Positions 54,480 to 64,000 of a stretch of 64,000 nt of DNA are shown here, piece after piece (the stretch's first letter is position 1; each line of letters starts with the position of its first letter). A model generated the notes under the pieces. It ran no database searches. It was not told where the DNA came from and was given only the letters and a program-made list of their open reading frames with translations. Source of the stretch: Musa acuminata AAA Group. Taxonomy: Eukaryota; Streptophyta; Magnoliopsida; Zingiberales; Musaceae. Position numbers and translations under genes: made by a program. The stretch lies in assembly GCF_036884655.1 (NCBI RefSeq), contig NC_088342.1:35406001-35470000 (forward strand), given 5' to 3'.

Positions 54480-57178
54480 ATCTCCCCCTTTTTGATGATG
54501 ACAACCACTTGATGACGGAGTTAAACTTAACTCCCGGAGTTTAAACAAACTCCCCCTATCAATATACCATATTGATAGAACCTTGAATTCAAGTCATTGC
54601 AATATTCATCATGAATACTTGCAACACGTCAACATGAACATATGCATAAACTTATGCATCACATGTCATGTCATCAACATACTTCTCCCCCTTTGTCATC
54701 AACAAAAAGGAGAAGTACCACAATCAAGTGTTTGTAATATAAGTTCAACTGATTGCATGAAGAACATATTATCAAGTTTTATCATCATGCAGTTTTGAAG
54801 CCAAAAAATTTAGCAAATGTTACATCATGCTTAGAATATTCAGGCTATCAAGTTTTAGATATGCAAGTTTTACAGCATACAAGATAGCACTTTTAGAACT
54901 TGCAAGCTAGCAGTTTTGAGATGTTCAAGAAAGCAACTCTTGCTTCTTGAGATACGCAAATTTGTCAAGTTTTGCTAGATGTGCAAGTTAGCATTTTTGC
55001 CTCTTGAGATAGGCAAGATAGCACATATGCTTCTTTTGAGATAGCAACTTTTCGCTTCTCTTTAGACTACAAGCTAGCAATTTTTACGATATACAAGTTT
55101 CGCAATATACAAGCTAGCAAAAACTTCGAAAGCAAATGCAAGATAACTTTCTTGTGTAGGCTCATGATTATTGCTTCCTATTGTAATGTGCAGGTTGCAA
55201 GTCTTGCTTCTTGAGATATTCAAGATAGTGATTTTCAAGAAGACAATTTTTGCTTCTTGAAATAAGCAAGTTAGCAATCAAGTTTTTGCATCTTCTTGAC
55301 TTGTGCAAGCTAGCTATCTCCCCCTTTGTCATTGTCAAAAAGAAAGGAAGAATACAGTTTTGTAGTTCTTTTTCCTTTTACAATGATTTCAAAATCATGA
55401 CAAAGGATGAATAATCAAGTTATGAATGTCAAGACAATTTTTCATCATGAATATTTTATCATTGCATGCATCGTTATCATAGGTTGAAGTATTACATGCA
55501 TAATTTCATATCGCCATTCATAATTACATTAATGTTTCAATATAGCAATTTCTTCTCAAAGTGTGTAACTTAGCACTCATAGCATTTTAAATCATGATTT
55601 ACATCATATGCAACACATCACATCATAATTAGAAAGCACAAGTATTGCATGCATAATTGCACATCATAAATGTTTCATATCACGATGGTATCAATTTTGT
55701 CAAATTATATCCTACCATGCATGATCAAAACTTCTCCCCATTTTATCATTGAAAACAAGAAGAAAGTAGGGGATAGAGCATAAAAGTGTTAAATATTTCA
55801 ATCATTTCAATGCATCATAGATCAAGTTATGATTCGTGATTCATCATAAAGCAAGTTAGTTTTCAATCATCACATAAGGCATTTAAGGTATTTTTGAATC
55901 ATAGGAGAATGATTAATTTAAGCATACAATGTTTCAATCCAATTCAAGTCATGAATATCAATACTTTCATATTGTGAGTATCAATTCATGAATACCACAG
56001 GATATTATTTGTGACTTCAATTTTGCAAGATCAAGATTATGATTTAGATAAAACTTATTCAAATCAAATCATTAACTTGAAATTCATAATCAAGTCATTA
56101 AAATTAATTTCGAGATTCACAAAATATCATGAAATCATTAATCTCGATCAGATGGGAAAAGCATTTTTTAAGAGATTCTTTTTCATCTAATCATGCCTTA
56201 GTCTTTATATGCCAAATTAAGATAAGCATGAAGGTTCAAGACAAAAGACAAAGAAATCTTGTTATTTCTATATTATGAAATATATGATATCAAGGCTCAT
56301 GATTCATTTGAAAAGATATAGTACAAAGAGCAACTTGAAACATTATTATCAAGATCACATTTTAAAATATTCCAAGTTTTAAGATATTAATATGACACTT
56401 CATTGAATTCTAAGAAATCAAAAGACAAGTTGCATTTCATTTGAAGAACTCCTTTTTGATAAGCATAATGAACGATCTTGATTTATAACGAGCTTCATGT
56501 TATAATTATCAAGATCATGATTTTAATACTTATTCTCTTTAGCAATGAATCACAAAAGCACTTTATTTTTGCATAAGAAATCTCATTGTATTATGATTTA
56601 TAAATTCTTTTTCTGCACATGAATCATAGGAGATATGTATGTGAAACAAATCTTTGCAAGCAAAAATACTATCATTCATATTTCAAGATGGAATTTATAA
56701 GCAGGGATCATTTCATCAAATCTATTTTAGAAAATTATTTTTCATAAGTGTATGAGTAAATCCGATTGTTAGGATACCACTTGTTAAGTGAATCCGAAAA
56801 TGAAATTAACACTTTCATATATTCAGACATGATTTTTGCTATAGATTTTGAATTTAAATCATGAAGATCAAACAAGCTCATGATCATGAATAACTTAAAA
56901 TCTCATGCATAAAATTGTTAATCATTGTATCATAACCATTTAATATTATTATGCATTACTTTAAATCAAACGTGATTTCATTCAACAATGTTAATCAAAC
57001 ATGATACACATCATTACTTCTTAACCATGATTTCATATTTTCAATCAAAATAATTTTGTTTGTTTAATATGCAATATTATCATTACTAGATCATAATTTT
57101 GTAATTTTTTTTTTTTTAACATGTAATTTTCAAGAAAATTAATTCTAAACTAAAAAAGAAAACTACATCATGAAAGCA
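54480..57178 (-). other. Untranslated 3' internal region, family B unit 2
   Basis: Near-perfect copy of 48268-50966, including purine tract (54480-54495), hairpins and the GCAAG-type degenerate array (about 54812-55322). No gene seen. Confidence 0.72.
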
Positions 57179-58185
57179 TCAAGTAATTTCAAAATAAACC
57201 AAAGGCATTACCTCAACGTTGTAGGCTGTTAAGGCGTAGTTTGCCGCCTCGCTTTTGTTGATTTTTTCTTCGTCTTCGGAGGAGCTCGATTCATCCCAAT
57301 TTTTGTTCTTCTTCTTGTGTTTAAAGCAAGTAGTTCCATTCTTTTTGCTTTTTAATTTTCGTTTCATTTGTAGTTTAAGTTCACCATCACTTGAGCTTAT
57401 GCTCGAGTGGTCTTCAAATGTTCTATGTTCCAAATCCTTCCTGTTCTTTGGAAGGTTGTTTTGTTCATCATTGTCCTCATCACTTGAGTCATCGCTCAAG
57501 TGGCATTCATTCGTCCAGAGTTCCAAATCCTTCCTGTTCTTTGGAAGGTGATTGTGTTCAACATGTTCATCATGTGCATTGTGCACCATTTCATATGTCA
57601 TCAATGAACCAATTAGTTCTTTAAGTGGTAAGTTGTTTAGGTTTTTAGCTTCTTGAATAGCAGTTACTTTTGAATCCCAAGTTTTAGAAAGTGAGCGCAA
57701 AACTTTGTTAACGAGTTCAAAATCCGAAAAGCTTTTACCAAGTGATTTTAAACCATTGACGACATCCGTAAAACGGGTGTACATGTCAACAACGGTTTCG
57801 CTTGGTTTCATATGAAAAAGCTCGAAATCATGCAGTAAAATATTAACTTTCGAGTCTTTGACTCTACTAGTTCCCTCGTGCGTGATTTCAAGAGTGCGCC
57901 AAATATCGAAAGCCGTTTCGCACAAAGAAACCCGATTGAACTCATTTTTGTCCAAAGCGCAAAATAAGGCATTCATAGCCTTTGCGTTTAAAGAAAAATA
58001 CTTCTTCTCCAAATCCGACCATTCGTTCATCGGTTTGGAGGGAAGTTGAAAACCGTTTTCAACAATATTCCATAAATCCAGATTCAGAGAAATCAAGAAA
58101 ACTCTCATTCGAGTTTTGCAATAAGTGTAGTCCAATCCGTTAAAGAACGGTGGACGACAACCGATAAGCCCTCTTGAAGAGCCAT
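57179..58185 (-). pseudogene. Gag of family B unit 2, one-base frameshift near the start
   Basis: As unit 1, but one A is missing near 58153-58157 (GACGACAACC where unit 1 has GACGAACAACC), so the frame from ATG 58185 is lost after about ten codons. The capsid-type domain remains open in the other frame from 58234. The same one base explains the 6211- versus 6212-bp periods. The rest is nearly identical to unit 1, including the missing zinc knuckle. Confidence 0.85.
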
Positions 58186-58235
58186 TTCTCTCGGGTGTAA
58201 ATCCGAAATGAGAAATACCCCGCTCTGATACCAAT

Positions 58236-60690
58236 TGTTAGGATCGAGAGCACTAAGAGGGGGGGGGTGAATTAGTGCAGCGGAAATCTTACAGCGATTA
58301 AAAACCAAAAGCTGCGTTCGTTCAATAAAAACAGTTATGATGCAAAAGCTAATTCTCAGTTTGTATCTAAGTGCAGTTTGCGTCTAAGCGCAGATTGCGT
58401 CTAAGCGCAGTTTGCGTCTAAACACAGTTTGCGTCTAAGCGTAGTTTGCGTCTAAGTGCAGATTTACGTCTAAACTCAGATTTACGTCTAAACTCAGATT
58501 TACGTCTAAACGCAGTTTTACGTCTAAACGCAGATTTACGTCTAAACGCAGATTTACGTCTAAACGCAGTTTTACGTCTAGACGCAGATTTACGTCTAAA
58601 CTTTGAAACTCGTTTGTATACTCGCAGAAGGCAGTATGCAGTTGAAATCAAGACGTAAACGTGAACTGAGATCTGATGATTGTGAGAGGAAAGCCGATTT
58701 ACGTCTAAATGTTGAAACTCGTTCGTAAAATTGTAGAGGACAGTTTGCAGTTATCAATAGAATCAAAATGTAGGTGTAAACTGCAAAGAAACTTGTTCGT
58801 AAAAGCGCAGAAGACAGTTCTGCAGAATCAAACGTAAACGTAAACTGTAAAGTACGAAAAACTCGAATTTACGTCTGAATGCAGATTCGGAAGAACAGCA
58901 CATAGAACTTGTTCGTGAAAGCGCAGAGAGCAGTAGTAATGAAGGAGGTTTGCAGTAATGATAACGTGCTCAAAAATAAACGCAAACCAGAGATTTAGAG
59001 TGGTTCGGTCAGTCTTGACCTACTCCACTTTTGGCTTCCTCGACCGACGAGGTCACCGACGTCAACTAGGGGCCTTCCTTCAATAGGCGAAGGCCAAACT
59101 GCCCTTTTACAGTTTCTCTCCTTTTGACAGGCTCAGGAGACAACCTTTACAGACCTTTCTCTCCTCACTTTACAACTGAAAACTGAAGAACAGAAGGAGG
59201 AGACTTAAAGGCTTTACAACACTTTTGAGCTCTTAGAATCACAGAAAAGATCAAGATTTCGGTGTAGGTCTGTATCTTTTCAGTGCTGAATGGGTGGGGT
59301 ATTTATAGGCCCCAACCCAATTCAAATTTCGAGCTCAAAACGATCAAATCCCGGAATTCCGGGATCAGGCGGTTGCACCTCTTGACTGGAGAGGTTGCAC
59401 CGCCTGGCAGAGCTCGAAGACTGAGCTCAGGCGGATGCACCTCTCTGTCAGGGGTGGTTGCACCTTTCTGCCAGAGCTCGAAGACCGAGCTCAGGCGGTG
59501 CATCTCCTGACCAGAGAGGTTGCTCCTCTCTGCCAAAGCTCGAAGACCGAGCTCGGTGGTTGCACCTCTTGGCAGAGCTCGAAACTTGAGCTCTGCGGTG
59601 CTACCTCTTGACAGAGGAGGTTGCACCGCCCAGTCTCGCTTGGAGACTGAGCCCTGGGCGGTTGCACCTCTTGGTTGGGGCGGTTGCACCGCCCAGTCTC
59701 GCTGGGAGACATAGCCTGGGCGGTTGCACCTCTTGGCTGGGGCGGTTGCACCTCTTTCACTATTCCAGCTCACTTGGTTTGGCTCCAAACTTGGTCCAAA
59801 CCAGTCCGAACTTGGGCCTAATTGGCCCCTACTTGGGTTATAGGATTAATACCTAATCCTAACCCTAATTAACGTGCTAACTATGAATTTAAAGACATTT
59901 TCTAAGCTATTACAAAGTCCGCAAGTCAAGACATCTTCTGGCGAGCTTCCGGCAAACTTCCGGCGGTCTTCCGATGAACTCTCGGAAACCATTCTGCGGA
60001 CTCCCGGCAAGCTCCTAGACTTCACGATTTGATCTTAGCGAGTTTCAACGAGCTTCGTCGGCAAGCTCCGATCTTTCTCGGCGAGCTCCGCGAACTTCCA
60101 ACGAACCTTCCGGCGAGCTTCCGAAAAACCCTTCGGCAAGCTCCCAACTCATTCTCGGCTAGTTCCGGTAGCATTCCCGACGAACCTTCGGACTTCCGTC
60201 GAACTCTCGAACTCGCAACAAATCCTTCGCGCTTGACTCCAACACTTTGTTTCGCTTTATGTCTTCATCGTTATCATAGTTAATCCTGCACAACAAAACA
60301 AAACTTCGATCGAGACAATTAATCATAAGCAATTAACCAAGTTGTCCGGCATGTCATTGGTCCCTCGACGCTTCGTCCGATTCTTCGGCGCATCGTCCTT
60401 TCCTGCAGCCTATTGCCCAATCGGCCAGTTGACTCCGCAACTCCGATATCCATGGCACAATACCCGCTCTTCTTGGCCCGATGCCTGAGTCCACGGCCCG
60501 AAGCCTTCTGTCGATACGTCGACCGATCCACCGGCCCGACGTCCAATCTTCTGACATGTTCCTCCGGCACAACATGATTTTCCTGCTTTAATTGTCTCAT
60601 CCTGATCGAGGCATCCTGTGTCACTCAAAACGCAGATTAAATCATAAACATATATCAAGTAGTTTCATCATCAAAATACGAGATTCAACA
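58236..60690 (-). repeat. Family B LTR, copy 3 (shared by units 2 and 3)
   Basis: 2455 bp; U5 hairpin near 58250-58278, 17-bp array about 58355-58601, TATA on the minus strand 59300-59307. No difference from LTR2 noticed. Confidence 0.92.
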
Positions 60691-63387
60691 ATCTCCCCCT
60701 TTTTGATGATGACAACCACTTGATGACGGAGTTAAACTTAACTCCCGGAGTTTAAACAAACTCCCCCTATCAATATACCATATTGATAGAACCTTGAATT
60801 CAAGTCATTGCAATATTCATCATGAATACTTGCAACACGTCAACATGAACATATGCATAAACTTATGCATCACATGTCATGTCATCAACATACTTCTCCC
60901 CCTTTGTCATCAACAAAAAGGAGAAGTACCACAATCAAGTGTTTGTAATATAAGTTCAACTGATTGCATGAAGAACATATTATCAAGTTTTATCATCATG
61001 CAGTTTTGAAGCCAAAAAATTTAGCAAATGTTACATCATGCTTAGAATATTCAGGCTATCAAGTTTTAGATATGCAAGTTTTACAGCATACAAGATAGCA
61101 CTTTTAGAACTTGCAAGCTAGCAGTTTTGAGATGTTCAAGAAAGCAACTCTTGCTTCTTGAGATACGCAAATTTGTCAAGTTTTGCTAGATGTGCAAGTT
61201 AGCATTTTTGCCTCTTGAGATAGGCAAGATAGCACATATGCTTCTTTTGAGATAGCAACTTTTCGCTTCTCTTTAGACTACAAGCTAGCAATTTTTACGA
61301 TATACAAGTTTCGCAATATACAAGCTAGCAAAAACTTCGAAAGCAAATGCAAGATAACTTTCTTGTGTAGGCTCATGATTATTGCTTCCTATTGTAATGT
61401 GCAGGTTGCAAGTCTTGCTTCTTGAGATATTCAAGATAGTGATTTTCAAGAAGACAATTTTTGCTTCTTGAAATAAGCAAGTTAGCAATCAAGTTTTTGC
61501 ATCTTCTTGACTTGTGCAAGCTAGCTATCTCCCCCTTTGTCATTGTCAAAAAGAAAGGAAGAATACAGTTTTGTAGTTCTTTTTCCTTTTACAATGATTT
61601 CAAAATCATGACAAAGGATGAATAATCAAGTTATGAATGTCAAGACAATTTTTCATCATGAATATTTTATCATTGCATGCATCGTTATCATAGGTTGAAG
61701 TATTACATGCATAATTTCATATCGCCATTCATAATTACATTAATGTTTCAATATAGCAATTTCTTCTCAAAGTGTGTAACTTAGCACTCATAGCATTTTA
61801 AATCATGATTTACATCATATGCAACACATCACATCATAATTAGAAAGCACAAGTATTGCATGCATAATTGCACATCATAAATGTTTCATATCACGATGGT
61901 ATCAATTTTGTCAAATTATATCCTACCATGCATGATCAAAACTTCTCCCCATTTTATCATTGAAAACAAGAAGAAAGTAGGGGGTAGAGCATAAAAGTGT
62001 TAAATATTTCAATCATTTCAATGCATCATAGATCAAGTTATGATTCGTGATTCATCATAAAGCAAGTTAGTTTTCAATCATCACATAAGGCATTTAAGGT
62101 ATTTTTGAATCATAGGAGAATGATTAATTTAAGCATACAATGTTTCAATCCAATTCAAGTCATGAATATCAATACTTTCATATTGTAAGTATCAATTCAT
62201 GAATACCACAGGATATTATTTGTGACTTCAATTTTGCAAGATCAAGATTATGATTTAGATAAAACTTATTCAAATCAAATCATTAACTTGAAATTCATAA
62301 TCAAGTCATTAAAATTAATTTCGAGATTCACAAAATATCATGAAATCATTAATCTCGATCAGATGGGAAAAGCATTTTTTAAGAGATTCTTTTTCATCTA
62401 ATCATGCCTTAGTCTTTATATGCCAAATTAAGATAAGCATGAAGGTTCAAGACAAAAGACAAAGAAATCTTGTTATTTCTATATTATGAAATATATGATA
62501 TCAAGGCTCATGATTCATTTGAAAAGATATAGTACAAAGAGCAACTTGAAACATTATTATCAAGATCACATTTTAAAATATTCCAAGTTTTAAGATATTA
62601 ATATGACACTTCATTGAATTCTAAGAAATCAAAAGACAAGTTGCATTTCATTTGAAGAACTCCTTTTTGATAAGCATAATGAACGATCTTGATTTATAAC
62701 GAGCTTCATGTTATAATTATCAAGATCATGATTTTAATACTTATTCTCTTTAGCAATGAATCACAAAAGCACTTTATTTTTGCATAAGAAATCTCATTGT
62801 ATTATGATTTATAAATTCTTTTTCTGCACATGAATCATAGGAGATATGTATGTGAAACAAATCTTTGCAAGCAAAAATACTATCATTCATATTTCAAGAT
62901 GGAATTTATAAGCAGGGATCATTTCATCAAATCTATTTTAGAAAATTATTTTTCATAAGTGTATGAGTAAATCCGATTGTTAGGATACCACTTGTTAAGT
63001 GAATCCGAAAATGAAATTAACACTTTCATATATTCAGACATGATTTTTGCTATAGATTTTGAATTTAAATCATGAAGATCAAACAAGCTCATGATCATGA
63101 ATAACTTAAAATCTCATGCATAAAATTGTTAATCATTGTATCATAACCATTTAATATTATTATGCATTACTTTAAATCAAACGTGATTTCATTCAACAAT
63201 GTTAATCAAACATGATACACATCATTACTTCTTAACCATGATTTCATATTTTCAATCAAAATAATTTTGTTTGTTTAATATGCAATATTATCATTACTAG
63301 ATCATAATTTTGTAATTTTTTTTTTTAACATGTAATTTTCAAGAAAATTAATTCTAAACTAAAAAAGAAAACTACATCATGAAAGCA
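60691..63387 (-). other. Untranslated 3' internal region, family B unit 3
   Basis: Copy of 48268-50966 with a few private changes (for example GGGGTAGAGC near 61980 and a shorter poly-T near 63317). Purine tract at 60691-60706. No gene seen. Confidence 0.72.
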
Positions 63388-64000
63388 TCAAGTAATTTCA
63401 AAATAAACCAAAGGCATTACCTCAACGTTGTAGGCTGTTAAGGCGTAGTTTGCCGCCTCGCTTTTGTTGATTTTTTCTTCGTCTTCGGAGGAGCTCGATT
63501 CATCCCAATTTTTGTTCTTCTTCTTGCGTTTAAAGCAAGTAGTTCCATTCTTTTTGCTTTTTAATTTTCGTTTCATTTGTAGTTTAAGTTCACCATCACT
63601 TGAGCTTATGCTCGAGTGGTCTTCAAATGTTCTATGTCCCAAATCCTTCCTGTTCTTTGGAAGGTTGTTTTGTTCATCATTGTCCTCATCACTTGAGTCA
63701 TCGCTCAAGTGGCATTCATTCGTCCAGAGTTCCAAATCCTTCCTGTTCTTTGGAAGGTGATTGTGTTCAACATGTTCATCATGTGCATTGTGCACCATTT
63801 CATATGTCATCAATGAACCAATTAGTTCTTCAAGTGGTAAGTTGTTTAGGTTTTTAGCTTCTTGAATAGCAGTTACTTTTGAATCCCAAGTTTTAGAAAG
63901 TGAGCGCAAAACTTTGTTAACGAGTTCAAAATCCGAAAAGCTTTTACCAAGTGATTTTAAACCATTGACGACATCCGTAAAACGGGTGTACATGTCAACA
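63388..64000 (-). CDS. Gag of family B unit 3, partial (start outside window)
   Basis: C-terminal 204 codons, open to the window edge. Same knuckle-less C terminus, with 'CFKRKKKNKNW'. Carries Glu in NNLPLEELIGS, the residue found in autonomous Gags, where units 1 and 2 have Lys; unit 3 may therefore be nearest the founder. Whether its N-terminal part is intact cannot be seen. Confidence 0.82.
   Translation of the reverse strand, partial: VDMYTRFTDVVNGLKSLGKSFSDFELVNKVLRSLSKTWDSKVTAIQEAKNLNNLPLEELIGSLMTYEMVHNAHDEHVEHNHLPKNRKDLELWTNECHLSDDSSDEDNDEQNNLPKNRKDLGHRTFEDHSSISSSDGELKLQMKRKLKSKKNGTTCFKRKKKNKNWDESSSSEDEEKINKSEAANYALTAYNVEVMPLVYFEIT

Larger units (their letters stand above)
45813..64000 (-). 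mobile_element. Tandem array of gag-only LTR retrotransposon, family B (LTR-int-LTR-int-LTR-int...)
   Basis: Three LTRs of exactly 2455 bp (45813-48267, 52025-54479, 58236-60690) alternate with 3757- and 3756-bp internal regions (48268-52024, 54480-58235) and a third internal region that leaves the window. Period 6212 then 6211 bp. Adjacent units share one LTR, as expected from unequal recombination between LTRs. Each internal region has a purine tract, about 2.7 kb of untranslated AT-rich sequence, one gag and a primer site, and no pol. Inserted into a family A LTR at TTAGT (45808-45812); the matching right copy is outside the window. By eye LTR1 differs from LTR2 at about 17 places, while LTR2 and LTR3 look identical. 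Confidence 0.9.

Overview
This is a repeat-rich plant nuclear window. The likely source is a commelinid monocot, possibly Zingiberales/Musaceae. That guess rests on very high Sirevirus-type Copia content, one GC-rich intronless host gene in AT-rich flanks, and LTR motifs I associate with banana relatives; the genus is inference. I see no bacterial or organellar genes, rRNA, tRNA or CRISPR array. Almost everything is LTR retrotransposon, much of it inserted inside other retrotransposons, and most boundaries can be fixed to the base from terminal TG..CA and 5-bp target-site duplications (TSDs).

Left block (26-26957): an old minus-strand Sirevirus-like element (31-26952, TSD AAAGT) has lost most of pol. 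Its 3' LTR is split by a gag-only element, family A (739-8482, TSD CTAGC). Its interior carries a fold-back (head-to-head) LTR structure (10531-12117, continuing at 22185-22261). That structure is split by a plus-strand Sirevirus (12152-22179, TSD GTATC) with a single-frame pol broken by nonsense codons. A solo LTR (18228-20236, TSD ACTTC) sits in that element's 3' untranslated part. A broken 'putative plant transposon protein' ORF and a broken gag fill the rest.

Middle (26958-32690): a heavily decayed Copia fragment, then the only convincing host gene, a minus-strand NXPE-like / PC-esterase membrane protein (30020-31723).

Right block (about 32690-64000): a decayed minus-strand Copia is split by a very young plus-strand Copia (35627-44223, TSD CAGCC; both LTRs 1493 bp with two differences seen). 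Its long leader holds four hairpins with one constant apical sequence on four different stems. Pol of the old Copia resumes at 44229 and is split again by a family A LTR (44304), which is itself split by a tandem array of a second gag-only family, family B: LTR-internal-LTR-internal-LTR-internal, period about 6.21 kb, running off the window end.

How the parts relate: family A, family B and the Sireviruses share LTR ends, a U5 C-tract hairpin, GGCGGTGC-type minisatellites just upstream of a TATAAATA box, the initiator-Met tRNA primer site, purine tracts and a homologous Gag. The gag-only families lack protease, integrase, RT and RNase H, and their Gag has lost the zinc knuckle. They look like satellites mobilised in trans by Sireviruses (inference).
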